Positions 27,801 to 36,092 are shown, counted from the first letter of the stretch. The stretch: DNA of 64,000 nt from an uncultured Flavobacteriaceae bacterium (GCA_947500525.1 CANMSH010000007.1:124001-188000), one strand, 5' to 3'. Notes: generated from the letters alone by a model not told the origin. Translations and numbers: made by a program.

Positions 27801-29900
27801 CTAAACTGCTTGAATTGTAACTTTTGTTCTGCTAAAATCGGCATTTCCAGTTAATGTATCTACTTCATTTGAATCTGTTAGATCATTGATGCTAACACCA
27901 GGTTTCTCTTGGGCCAAAGACATTTTTGTGCCATTGCGATGGTGCCCAAATCCATGAGGAATACTTACAACGCCTTGTTTTATTTCGTCACTAATTTCTA
28001 CTGGAATCTTTACACTACTAATGAGAGATGTTACTTCTACGTTTTGACCGTTTTCAAGATGCAACTTAACCGCGTCTTCTGGATGCATCAACAGAGTACA
28101 TCGTTCTCTGCCGGTCATCAGTAAGGCAGAATTATGCATCCATGAATTGTTGTTTCGCAGGTGCCTACGTCCGATCAAGGTAAAGGAGTTTTTGGTCCTA
28201 TTTAACTCATGTTGTTTTTCTTTTAATCGTTGTAGATCTTTCGTGAAAATTTCGGGTGCTAGGTTAATCTTTTGATCTTTTGTAAATAGACGTTGAGGTA
28301 AACAAGGTTGCAGAGGACCTAAGTCGATACCGTGCGGATGTTTTTTTAATTTATCAACTGTCAACTCATGATCTTTATACGGACTATTTTGTAACAAATA
28401 ATCGAGCATCATCTCGGGCGTGGCTGGGTTTTTCTTTCCAGAAATTCGTTCCGTTAAGGCATTTAAAATTTCCCAATCATGGCGCTGTTCTTCGTTTCTT
28501 TCGAACATGCCTTCGTTATACTTTGTTGTATTTCTCACCGCTAGTTGATGAAAAATAAGATCGTAATGTGCTGTTTCTAAACCGTTGGTAGAGGGTAAAA
28601 TAATGTCGGCATGTTTTGAAGTTTCATTCAAATAGATATCTATAGATACCATAAAATCGAGTGATTTAAAAGCCTTTTCTAGTTTTTTTCCGTTTGGAGT
28701 TGATAAGACAGGATTACCAGCGACAGTAATCATCGCTTTAATTTGATCGTCTCCTTCGGTAAGAATTTCATCAGCTAATGCAACCACCGGATATTCTCCT
28801 GAAAATTCAGGAAGTTTATGCACCCTACTTTGTCTTCTATTAAAACTACCTGTTTTTCCAGTGAAAGCACTCATACCAACAAGGTCTATGGCCGGTAATG
28901 TGAACATAACCCCACCTTCAACGTCGAGATTACCCGTAATGACATTCAATACATTAATTAACCATTGACAGGTGCCTCCAAATTCTTGTGTAGATACTCC
29001 CAATCGTCCATAGCAAGCTGCGGTTGGGGCATGCGAAAATTCTTGCGCAATATTCTTAATTTCTTGGGTAGAAATTCCAATGAAACCCGCAGTTTTTTCT
29101 GGACTAAAATCACGAACACTACTTTTTATAGTATCAAGACCTTTTGTATGGTCGTCTAAGTCTCGTAAATCCTCCCATTTTTCATCAAAAATTGTATAAA
29201 TTAAAGATAAAAGTAGCAAGGCATCTTTACCAGGGTTTATAAAAAAATGTTTATCTGCCAATTTAGCCGTTTCGGTAAAGCGAGGGTCGATTACCACAAA
29301 CTTTCCACCTCTTTTTTGCAATGCTTTTAAGCGACCAGAAAAATTAGGTGCTGTCATCATACTGCCGTTAGAGACTGCTGGGTTGCCACCCAAAATTAGC
29401 ATATAGCTGGTTCGATCAATGTCAGGCACCGGAATCATCATTTGATGACCAAACATTTGTAAAGAAGCTATATGATGTGGTAATTGATCAACAGAAGTTG
29501 CACTATATTTTTGTTGAGTATTCAAACTTTTGTTAAAAGTGCTGCTATATAACATGAGCCCTAAGTTATGTACATTAGGGTTACCTCTATAAATGCCTAC
29601 AGCATTAGACCCATGTTTTTCTTGGATGTCTTTAATGTTTTTTGCCACCTGATCGAAAGCGTCTTCCCATGAAATCTCTTTCCATCCGTTGGTTGTTTTG
29701 TGTAAAGGCGTTTTCAATCGATCTTTATCATAGTATAAATCTTTTAAAGCAACCGCCTTTGGGCAAATATGGCCATGACTTAATACATCTTTCATGTCTC
29801 CTTTTATAGAGTAGATTTCTGTATCACTATGTTCAATTTCTAAACCGCACATAGCTTCGCACAAATTACATGTTCGATAATGCGTTTGTACCTTTTTCAT
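27801..29900 (-). CDS. Molybdopterin oxidoreductase (formate dehydrogenase-like), cytoplasmic
   Basis: A 699-residue molybdenum-enzyme subunit. A [4Fe-4S] site opens the protein (C-N-L-C-E-A-M-C-G with a fourth Cys in H-G-H-I-C-P-K). Molybdopterin-binding domains follow (R-G-N-P-N-V-H-N, I-L-G-G-N-P-A-V-S-N, V-I-D-P-R-F-T-E-T), and the C-terminal cofactor-binding domain holds L-H-L-E-N-G-Q-N-V-E-V. No twin-arginine signal is present, so the enzyme is cytosolic. The closest broad class is FdhF/BisC-like; the substrate is unknown. It overlaps the DUF1330-like gene by four bases, and no electron-transfer partner gene is nearby. Confidence 0.88.
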   Translation of the reverse strand: MKKVQTHYRTCNLCEAMCGLEIEHSDTEIYSIKGDMKDVLSHGHICPKAVALKDLYYDKDRLKTPLHKTTNGWKEISWEDAFDQVAKNIKDIQEKHGSNAVGIYRGNPNVHNLGLMLYSSTFNKSLNTQQKYSATSVDQLPHHIASLQMFGHQMMIPVPDIDRTSYMLILGGNPAVSNGSMMTAPNFSGRLKALQKRGGKFVVIDPRFTETAKLADKHFFINPGKDALLLLSLIYTIFDEKWEDLRDLDDHTKGLDTIKSSVRDFSPEKTAGFIGISTQEIKNIAQEFSHAPTAACYGRLGVSTQEFGGTCQWLINVLNVITGNLDVEGGVMFTLPAIDLVGMSAFTGKTGSFNRRQSRVHKLPEFSGEYPVVALADEILTEGDDQIKAMITVAGNPVLSTPNGKKLEKAFKSLDFMVSIDIYLNETSKHADIILPSTNGLETAHYDLIFHQLAVRNTTKYNEGMFERNEEQRHDWEILNALTERISGKKNPATPEMMLDYLLQNSPYKDHELTVDKLKKHPHGIDLGPLQPCLPQRLFTKDQKINLAPEIFTKDLQRLKEKQHELNRTKNSFTLIGRRHLRNNNSWMHNSALLMTGRERCTLLMHPEDAVKLHLENGQNVEVTSLISSVKIPVEISDEIKQGVVSIPHGFGHHRNGTKMSLAQEKPGVSINDLTDSNEVDTLTGNADFSRTKVTIQAV

Positions 29901-30292
29901 GAATCGATTGTTTTACAGGCAATAAGACCACCATATTCTAAGGCAAGCGTTCTATCAACCGCTACTTTTTGATATTCAGGATCCGTGGCCATTTGTAAAA
30001 AATGATCTACACTTGGGTATTCAACAAGTAAAATCATATCTGGTTGATCTTCAGAATCACCAATAACGGTAGAAGCGACCGTACCCTTCCAAATTAATTT
30101 AGCCTTGGCCTTAGCAATAAACGGTTGTACATTTTTAAAGTAACGCATATAGGCTTCTTGGCCTGATTCATTACCGTTATTTGTAACCGTTTTGAATTTA
30201 ATAATGTTTGTCATCACCAATGGAGTATTTTTAGGATACTCCATAAGTTGTGCTATTTGAGCTTGAGAAGCTGCTACTTGAGTTAATTGCAT
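29897..30292 (-). CDS. DUF1330-like / dimeric alpha-beta barrel protein
   Basis: A 131-residue soluble protein with the ferredoxin-like fold of DUF1330: a first strand P-L-V-M-T-N-I-I-K-F, a central Y-M-R-Y-F-K-N-V helix, and M-I-L-L-V-E-Y-P-S-V-D-H-F-L-Q-M followed by D-P-E-Y-Q-K-V. It is the first gene of a three-gene operon, and its stop overlaps the oxidoreductase start (ATGA). Members of this fold are small oxygenases or ligand binders, so it may act on the same substrate path. Confidence 0.75.
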   Translation of the reverse strand: MQLTQVAASQAQIAQLMEYPKNTPLVMTNIIKFKTVTNNGNESGQEAYMRYFKNVQPFIAKAKAKLIWKGTVASTVIGDSEDQPDMILLVEYPSVDHFLQMATDPEYQKVAVDRTLALEYGGLIACKTIDS

Positions 30293-30379
30293 AAGCGTGT
30301 TTTAAGATACAATCAAAGCTACAAAATAAAGCTTTAGTATATCTTACAATACGAGTAAGAAAATAAAAATTTAGATTAT

Positions 30380-31270
30380 TTATTCTTCTAGAAATGCAGC
30401 ACCATTTGCCGTTACGTCTCTATTTATTTTTCGCATCAACCCTTGCAATACTTTGCCCGGCCCAACTTCTGTAAATTCGGTTGCACCATCCGTAACCATT
30501 TGCTGAATTGTTTGCGTCCATTTTACAGGAGCAGTTAATTGAGCAATCAGGTTATTTTTAATTTCAGCAGCACTTTTTACCGCACTCGCAGTCACATTTT
30601 GATAAATAGGACAGTTTGGTTGGTTAAAAGTTGTATTTTCAATTGCTTCGGCCAATTCTTCGCGAGCAGGCTCCATTAATGGAGAATGAAAAGCACCACC
30701 AACTGGCAATACCAATGCTCTTCGCGCTCCTGCTTCTGTTAAAGCTTCACAGGCAGCATTAATAGCGTCGATCTCTCCAGAGATTACTAATTGACCTGGG
30801 CAGTTATAATTCGCAGCTACCACAATCCCGGCAGTCTCTGTACAAATATTTTCGACCACATCATTTTCTAAGCCTAATACAGCAGCCATGGTAGATGGTT
30901 GTAGTTCGCATGCTTTTTGCATGGCTAACGCACGTTTAGATACCAGTTGTAGCGCAGACTCAAAGTTTAATGTACCATTTGCTACTAAGGCAGAAAATTC
31001 TCCTAACGAATGTCCCGCAACCATATCTGGATTAAAACTATCGCCAAGTGTTTTAGCGAGAATAACAGAGTGTAAAAAAATGGCTGGTTGGGTCACTTTA
31101 GTTTCTTTTAACTCTTCAGCGGTCCCTTCAAACATAACATCTGTAATATGAAAACCTAAAATATCGTTTGCCTGTTCAAATAGATCTTGGGCAACGCTAG
31201 ACTTTTCGTACATATCAAGACCCATTCCAGAAAATTGAGCACCTTGGCCAGGAAATATAAATGCGCGCAT
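30380..31270 (-). CDS. fabD: Malonyl-CoA:ACP transacylase
   Basis: A 296-residue FabD. It has the N-terminal F-P-G-Q-G-A-Q, the nucleophile elbow G-H-S-L-G-E (Ser88), a Q-x-A-I-F-L site (about residues 61-66), the catalytic His in G-G-A-F-H-S-P-L-M, and C-terminal E-V-G-P-G-K-V-L-Q-G-L. It loads malonyl groups on acyl carrier protein for fatty acid synthesis. A TATTTTTG element at 31296-31303 on the minus strand is a possible -7 box. Confidence 0.96.
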   Translation of the reverse strand: MRAFIFPGQGAQFSGMGLDMYEKSSVAQDLFEQANDILGFHITDVMFEGTAEELKETKVTQPAIFLHSVILAKTLGDSFNPDMVAGHSLGEFSALVANGTLNFESALQLVSKRALAMQKACELQPSTMAAVLGLENDVVENICTETAGIVVAANYNCPGQLVISGEIDAINAACEALTEAGARRALVLPVGGAFHSPLMEPAREELAEAIENTTFNQPNCPIYQNVTASAVKSAAEIKNNLIAQLTAPVKWTQTIQQMVTDGATEFTEVGPGKVLQGLMRKINRDVTANGAAFLEE

Positions 31271-31309
31271 AAATGATTTGATTTTTGTTGAGCTACAAAA
31301 ATAGAAAAA

Positions 31310-31338
31310 TTGTGACTAACATTAATTTTATATTTTTG
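31310..31338 (+). promoter_or_regulatory. Promoter of the queuosine-precursor transporter gene
   Basis: TTG (31310-31312), an 18-nt spacer and TATTTTTG (31331-31338) match the Bacteroidota promoter. The predicted transcription start near 31345 leaves only a few bases before the ATG at 31349, so the mRNA may be nearly leaderless. Confidence 0.65.
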
Positions 31339-31348
31339 CATTCAGTTT

Positions 31349-32041
31349 ATGGAAGTATCAAAAAAAATTCTGGCCTATAAAATATACCTTGTTTTAGCCG
31401 CGCTATTTATTACTTCACTGGTAGTTTCAAATCTCATTTTTCAAAAATTTTTTTATTGGAATCCTTTTGGTTTGTTTCGATTTGAAATGTCAGTTGGGAT
31501 ATTACCCTATCCAATTACTTTTTTGATTACCGATATCATCTCAGAAATCTATGGGAAAAAGAAGGCGAATCAAGTTGTGATTGTTGGTATTTTCGCCTCA
31601 TTTTTTTCCATGGCAATTATTTATGTTGCAAATATAGTTCCTGCTATAGATGCCTCCCCAGTAAATAATGAGCTTTTCACAAAAGTATTTGGTCTATCGC
31701 CATTGGCTGTGCTAGCCTCTATGTTGGCGTATTTATTTGCTCAATTTATAGATATTCGAATCTTCCATTTTTGGAAGCGAACTACAAAAGGAAAGCATTT
31801 ATGGTTGCGAAATAATTTTTCAACATTTGCTTCGCAGTTCATAGATACATTAACAGTGTTAGTATTGTTGAGTTCGTTTGGTATTTTACCTTGGAATATT
31901 TTCTATGGTTTATTGTTAAGTGGCTTTCTTTTTAAAGTAGTAGTTGCAGCATTAGATACACCGCTATTATACTTTTTCGTTTGGTTGTTTCGAAAAAAGT
32001 TTCATCTCGAAGTAGGAGATGAGCTAGATTTAGATGCTTAA
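31349..32041 (+). CDS. yhhQ: Queuosine precursor transporter (YhhQ/QPTR family)
   Basis: A 230-residue membrane protein with about six helices and the family motifs F-P-I/Y-P-I-T-F-L-I-T-D-I-I-S-E-I-Y-G (about 53-70), a central L-A-Y-L-F-A-Q-F-I-D-I-R-I-F-H-F-W-K, L-W-L-R-N-N-F-S-T, and the F-I-D-T-L segment. Family members import 7-cyano- or 7-deazaguanine queuosine precursors. It is divergent from fabD and converges on the response regulator gene with a four-base overlap of stop codons. Confidence 0.9.
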   Translation: MEVSKKILAYKIYLVLAALFITSLVVSNLIFQKFFYWNPFGLFRFEMSVGILPYPITFLITDIISEIYGKKKANQVVIVGIFASFFSMAIIYVANIVPAIDASPVNNELFTKVFGLSPLAVLASMLAYLFAQFIDIRIFHFWKRTTKGKHLWLRNNFSTFASQFIDTLTVLVLLSSFGILPWNIFYGLLLSGFLFKVVVAALDTPLLYFFVWLFRKKFHLEVGDELDLDA

Positions 32042-32682
32042 TTAATTACATGAATGCCATTTTTGATCGCATAGATAACCAGCCCAATTCTACTTTTAGC
32101 ACCTGTTTTTTTAAATAGAGAATCTCTATAGCCATCAACAGTTTTTGGACTCAAATACATCTCGTCTGCAATTTGTTTATATGTCTTTTCTGAGCAGGCC
32201 ATTTTAAGCACAATCATTTCATTTTCTGATATATCTGAAGTGTTTTTAATTTCGGATGCAAATGACTTTTGAAGAGTTTTTGAAACACGTTTGGTATGGT
32301 AAAACCCATCTTCGATTAATTCACTAAGCGCAGTATGCAATTCTTTTGGATGAATATCTTTTAAGAGATATCCTTTTGCTCCTTTTTTTATCATTTTGAT
32401 AATGGTCATTTCATCATCGTCCATTGATAATGCCAGTACTTTTATTTTCGGGAGGTTCTTTTTAAGCCAATACGTAGTTTCTATACCGTTCATCACGGGC
32501 ATATTCACATCCATTAAAATGATATCTGGTTTATTAGAAACAGTATTCAATTTTTCAATCAAATCTTGCCCATTTACCGCACTATAGAGCACTGTAAATT
32601 CTTCAAAAGAATCTATTAAACCTTTTAGAGATTGCGCAAATAATGAATGATCGTCAACGATAACTACAGTATGTTTTCTCAT
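32038..32682 (-). CDS. NarL/FixJ-family response regulator
   Basis: A 214-residue two-domain regulator. The receiver domain (1-125) has the acidic pair D10-D11, phosphoacceptor D58 (I-I-L-M-D-V-N-M-P), and K in Y-L-L-K-D. The LuxR-type HTH (about 150-208) has S-E-N-E-M-I-V-L and E-K-T-Y-K-Q-I-A-D-E-M-Y-L-S-P-K-T-V-D-G-Y. It overlaps the histidine kinase start by four bases. It is the last gene of a five-gene operon starting at 34955 and may bind the boxes at 35015-35050. Confidence 0.95.
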   Translation of the reverse strand: MRKHTVVIVDDHSLFAQSLKGLIDSFEEFTVLYSAVNGQDLIEKLNTVSNKPDIILMDVNMPVMNGIETTYWLKKNLPKIKVLALSMDDDEMTIIKMIKKGAKGYLLKDIHPKELHTALSELIEDGFYHTKRVSKTLQKSFASEIKNTSDISENEMIVLKMACSEKTYKQIADEMYLSPKTVDGYRDSLFKKTGAKSRIGLVIYAIKNGIHVIN

Positions 32683-33461
32683 GATGCTGGATTTAAAGGA
32701 TAGGTTAAAATTAGTGAAACTCCTTCATCTTTTTCGGAGGTAAGTGAAAAACCTGTATGAATAAGTTTGGCTCTACTTTTCATGTTGATTAGGCCAGAGC
32801 CATTTTCTATGGTTTCTTTATCAAAACCAACACCGAAATCTTGAGCAGTAATGATAAGGTTTTCAGGGGTAAATGATAAAGTAACTTCTAGTTTTGTGGC
32901 TTTCGCATGCTTAATGGAATTTGATAAAAATTCTTGTAAAATCCTGAATAAAATAATTTCATCTTTTTTGTCAATTTCTATTTCTGTACCGATGATTTTA
33001 AGTTCTGCGTTTAAAAATTTCAATCGATTAAAGCGTTGCATTTCTAGTTCAAGTGCCTCTTTTAATCCCATATTTCTTACCGTTTCTGGATTTAGAAGTT
33101 TGGATAAGGTTCTAATTTCTTGTAAACTCTTTGCAATGATTTCGCTCGTTTCATCTAAGATACTTTTTTGTCCGTTGGCCACTTCAGGTTCGAGCATGTT
33201 TAATTGCATTTTAGCTACAGATAACAATTGACCTACGTTATCGTGGAGTTCCCAACTAATATTTTGCAATGTTTGTTCTTGTGTTTCGAGCTGTGATTTA
33301 ATAATCTCTTCCTCAAAACGAATTTCATCGGCTCGCTTTTCGAGTAAAAATTTCTCCTTTCTACGTTGAAAAATACTAAAAATAACAATGATGACTACAA
33401 TCAATAAAATGACCGTAAGGGTTGTGATTAAAATGACTATGGTCGTACTGTTGTTATCCAT
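32679..33461 (-). CDS. Sensor histidine kinase (HisKA_3 type), single TM
   Basis: A 260-residue kinase. It has one membrane helix (residues 8-31) with only about seven residues outside, a coiled linker (33-65), the dimerisation/phosphoacceptor box W-E-L-H-D-N-V-G-Q-L-L (His73), and a HATPase domain with L-S-N-S-I-K-H-A-K-A, D-F-G-V-G-F-D and G-S-G-L-I-N-M. Lacking a sensory domain, it must take its signal from a partner such as the 7-TM protein, small protein or lipoprotein encoded upstream. It pairs with the response regulator downstream. Confidence 0.93.
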   Translation of the reverse strand: MDNNSTTIVILITTLTVILLIVVIIVIFSIFQRRKEKFLLEKRADEIRFEEEIIKSQLETQEQTLQNISWELHDNVGQLLSVAKMQLNMLEPEVANGQKSILDETSEIIAKSLQEIRTLSKLLNPETVRNMGLKEALELEMQRFNRLKFLNAELKIIGTEIEIDKKDEIILFRILQEFLSNSIKHAKATKLEVTLSFTPENLIITAQDFGVGFDKETIENGSGLINMKSRAKLIHTGFSLTSEKDEGVSLILTYPLNPAS

Positions 33462-33472
33462 GACTCGTATAG

Positions 33473-33652
33473 TTACTCCAGTTTAAAGGTAGGCAACTTA
33501 TCTCTAATGATTTCCCGCAAACTTTTATTATCGATCAATAACTTATTCTTCAGGTTTTGGTAAACAACAAAGAATGCAATCATTGCAACGGTAAAAACCA
33601 ATACGACAATGGTACTTATGACTATAATTAATGTTATTCTTTCTTGCTCCAT
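33473..33652 (-). CDS. 59-residue single-helix membrane protein in two-component operon
   Basis: ATG at 33652-33650 opens a 59-codon frame ending in TAA at 33475-33473. It begins MEQERITLIIVISTIVVLVF, continues the hydrophobic helix to about residue 30, and ends in a basic and polar tail (Y-Q-N-L-K-N-K-L-L, then L-R-E-I-I-R). It overlaps the 7-TM gene by 19 bp and ends 11 bp before the kinase start, filling the gap exactly. Its helix and following Y-Q plus L-L pattern resemble the N-terminus of the adjacent kinase (F-Q-R-R-K-E-K-F-L-L), suggesting a duplicated membrane anchor. A role as partner or regulator of the kinase is inference. Confidence 0.75.
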   Translation of the reverse strand: MEQERITLIIVISTIVVLVFTVAMIAFFVVYQNLKNKLLIDNKSLREIIRDKLPTFKLE

Positions 33653-34308
33653 ATAAAACCGAATGTAAAAATTGAATACATGATAATAGCTAGAATATAT
33701 ACTATCAAAAATAGATCATGAACACCAGGAATAATTGCATATCCATTCCATTGTAGACTGAAAGGAATTGTACCAGAATAATATAGCAACAGGCCTACGC
33801 TAATCCAAAATAGAAGCATCTTATGAAAGGCTACTATTTTTTCAGATCTTAAAAGTTCGATAAAAAAGAAAATAATTGTGGCAATTAAAAAAAGTGAACC
33901 AATGATTTTAGGTATTTCAGAGTTTTCTCTATGAAAATTTTGAACAAATAACCAATTTAGTATATAAATACTCGTATATAATATTGCAAAAATTTTGATT
34001 CTTCTCCTAAAATATTTCGTATTTAAATAATTATAGTAAATGAAAAACAATGTGTTATAGGTTATAAAACGAAGAAGATTATAAAACCAAACGGTATAGC
34101 GATTGCCATTTTCGTCAGTATAAAAAATTAATATTCCAGTTTTACTAGCACAGTATTTTGTAAAAAATTCTGTTAGGACTATATACCATAACAAGAATAA
34201 AAAATACTTGAGATAAGTATTTTTATACTTGTAAAGGAATACTGTCCCAGCAACAGCGGAGATTAACTCACTGTATAGAACAAAATCTCGAATTAAATTA
34301 ATTGTCAA
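33634..34308 (-). CDS. 7-TM membrane protein, putative sensor of the two-component operon
   Basis: A 224-residue protein that I do not recognise by name. Seven hydrophobic helices are visible at about residues 8-25, 33-50, 75-93, 104-120, 134-152, 163-181 and 196-217. The loop after TM2 has a hydrophilic T-D-E-N-G-N-R-Y. It lies between a lipoprotein gene (11 bp upstream) and the small membrane protein (19-bp overlap), all in the operon with a kinase that lacks a sensor domain. A sensory role is likely by context. Confidence 0.72.
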   Translation of the reverse strand: MTINLIRDFVLYSELISAVAGTVFLYKYKNTYLKYFLFLLWYIVLTEFFTKYCASKTGILIFYTDENGNRYTVWFYNLLRFITYNTLFFIYYNYLNTKYFRRRIKIFAILYTSIYILNWLFVQNFHRENSEIPKIIGSLFLIATIIFFFIELLRSEKIVAFHKMLLFWISVGLLLYYSGTIPFSLQWNGYAIIPGVHDLFLIVYILAIIMYSIFTFGFIWSKKE

Positions 34309-34319
34309 TACTTTATTTT

Positions 34320-34955
34320 TTAGTTGTCGTCAAACGGAGGATTTAAGCTACCTGCATTCAGCAAATATCCATCCTCATCTTGTAAGAGATTTAAAAAACT
34401 AGCTTTTTGAACACTTCGTCCTTTTGATCCCAATTCATATTTTTTGATAGCGTCAGAAATGAATATCGTGTCACCTTTGACAACTGTATATCCTGATTGA
34501 ATGGTTTTTCCATCAACAACTCTCGATACTGTTGGAGCTACAAAAAAAGTTTGATGGTTTTTTGCATCTCCTTTGACTTTATCGGAACTAACTCCAAAAT
34601 AGAATTGAAAACCTTCAGCACCTTCTGCATATTTATCAATATATGCTAAATAAGCTCGTATCGTTTGAATGTCAAACCAAACGGCTCTTGTGTCACTAAA
34701 TTTTTCGTTTTTATATTTCTTTTTGAGGGTATCTTTTAATAGATCTGCCCGCTGTTTAGAATATTTTTCATATTGTTTAACGGCCTTATTGAGCGGTATA
34801 ATATGATTGGCCCTTAATTCTTTTATATCAGTTTCGGTGACTTGATTTGGCATTTGTTCTTTATCTTTTTCCATAGAACAAGAAGAGATAACCAATGCTA
34901 TTAAGATTAAAAAAGTGGCACCAAAATTTGACAAATTAAGTTGTAAAGTTTTCAT
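34320..34955 (-). CDS. Lipoprotein of unknown function, first gene of the signalling operon
   Basis: A 211-residue protein with a lipoprotein signal (L-I-A-L-V-I-S-S-C-S-M, Cys26). The mature part starts with a charged, probably helical region (about 40-90) and then has F-D-I-Q-T-I-R-A-Y-L-A-Y-I-D and a beta-rich remainder (Y-F-G-V-S, F-F-V-A-P-T, G-D-T-I-F-I-S). No known domain is evident. It starts the operon that continues with the 7-TM protein 11 bp downstream, and its upstream region holds GGG-A5-CCC boxes. Confidence 0.72.
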   Translation of the reverse strand: MKTLQLNLSNFGATFLILIALVISSCSMEKDKEQMPNQVTETDIKELRANHIIPLNKAVKQYEKYSKQRADLLKDTLKKKYKNEKFSDTRAVWFDIQTIRAYLAYIDKYAEGAEGFQFYFGVSSDKVKGDAKNHQTFFVAPTVSRVVDGKTIQSGYTVVKGDTIFISDAIKKYELGSKGRSVQKASFLNLLQDEDGYLLNAGSLNPPFDDN

Positions 34956-35288
34956 GATAAATATAGGTTTAGGTTATTTACTGCAAATTACCAATAAATG
35001 ATCACATTAAAAAAGGGGAAAAACCCCTTTTCTTAAATGGGAAAAACCCCGTGTACTTTTAGTGTTTTTCCTCTTGTGAATTGTAAACTATAGTGCCATT
35101 TTTGCAGAGTAAATCATAAACAATTGATTAGTTATTTGAGTTATTGAACAAGAGGCTTGTGAAACTTTTTGCTATGAAAAAGTGAGTAAGCTATGAAAAA
35201 TACGATTATTAGGAGTAATTAAAGTATTGAATGGGAAGATTGCTATGAAACCTAAAAACTGCTATCTAAAAATTATAAGTCTCTTGTT
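34956..35288. other. Intergenic regulatory region (333 bp)
   Basis: No gene is supported here. It contains a weak -7-like TAATTTG (34990-34984 on the minus strand) for the lipoprotein gene, two GGG-A5-CCC boxes at 35015-35050, a possible third degenerate box centred at 35067, and four GCTAT-beginning repeats at 35171, 35190, 35242 and 35261. The rest is AT-rich and without visible structure. Confidence 0.6.
35015..35050. promoter_or_regulatory. Tandem GGG-A5-CCC boxes upstream of the two-component operon
   Basis: GGGG-AAAAA-CCCC (35015-35027) and GGG-AAAAA-CCCC (35039-35050) have centres 23 bp apart, about two helical turns. Relative to a start inferred near 34977 they sit at about -44 and -67, an activator-like position, and no -33 TTG is present. 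The same spacing continues to a weak third site centred at 35067. Alternatively the first box with its A and T flanks could be a terminator for minus-strand transcripts from the purK-DUF2797 genes. Confidence 0.5.
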
Positions 35289-36086
35289 TTAATTTACTTG
35301 CAGAGAAACTACTAAACCTTCATTTGCTCTTATATTAAACACAGTATCATCTTCAAAGATCAAGTATTGCCCTTTAATTCCTTTTAGTGTTCCGCTAAAG
35401 CTTTTGGTTTTTTCTAAGTTTAAACTTTTTACTTTGTCAGGATATCGCAATACCGGGAATTCTAAGTGTGTTTCATTCGTTTCGGATTCCACATAATAGG
35501 GTGCTGCTTCGGCGGGAATATAGGATGCCAATTTTTCTTTTTGGGCCGCTAAATCAACATCTTGAATGTCATTGGTAAGCATTTTTCGCCAATTCGTTTT
35601 ATCGGAAATATGCTCTTTTAATGCTACTTCGGTAATACCAGCTAGATAACGATTAGGTACCTCTATAAATGCTAAGGCTTCATGCGCTCCTTGATCTATC
35701 CAACGAGTAGGAACTTGTTGTTTGCGCGTTACACCAACTTTTACATTACTAGAGTTGGCCAAATAAACTATATGTGGCTGTAATTGCATTGCTTTTTCAT
35801 AAGCAAGGTCTCTATCTTCTTTGTCTAAATGAGCCGTGCTTAATTCTGGTCTCATAATCCAATCAGCAGCTTGCGGAACTTCAAAAAAACAGCTCTTACA
35901 AAAACCTTGTCTATAGATGGGTCTGTTTAAATGACAATTCAAACATTCATAAGCTACAAACCGTAATTCGATATTGCGGTCTAAGAGCTGGTTTACATTG
36001 ATAAAATCGCTTCCCATATCAAGATAATACTGAATTGGCTGCTGATTTTCAGTTTGCATTTTTTTTAAGACACCTTGATATTGCAT
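35289..36086 (-). CDS. DUF2797 protein with zinc-ribbon cysteines
   Basis: A 265-residue protein matching DUF2797. A four-cysteine zinc ribbon (Y-E-C-L-N-C-H, then Q-G-F-C-K-S-C, residues ~48-66) is followed by a domain with V-Y-L-A-N-S-S-N-V-K-V-G-V-T-R and V-P-T-R-W-I-D-Q-G-A. That stretch resembles the GIY-YIG-like core by eye, which is not proven. The C-terminal ~70 residues form a beta domain. It starts six bases after the purK stop and is co-transcribed with it. Confidence 0.82.
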   Translation of the reverse strand: MQYQGVLKKMQTENQQPIQYYLDMGSDFINVNQLLDRNIELRFVAYECLNCHLNRPIYRQGFCKSCFFEVPQAADWIMRPELSTAHLDKEDRDLAYEKAMQLQPHIVYLANSSNVKVGVTRKQQVPTRWIDQGAHEALAFIEVPNRYLAGITEVALKEHISDKTNWRKMLTNDIQDVDLAAQKEKLASYIPAEAAPYYVESETNETHLEFPVLRYPDKVKSLNLEKTKSFSGTLKGIKGQYLIFEDDTVFNIRANEGLVVSLQVN

Positions 36087-36092
36087 ATGATT

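Noticed and set aside
35015..35030. GGGG-A5-CCCC as a plain terminator
   Set aside because: It is possible for minus-strand transcripts from DUF2797, but a second similar box follows and the same type of pair recurs at 48.9 kb, so a regulatory role was preferred and the terminator reading is kept as the alternative.
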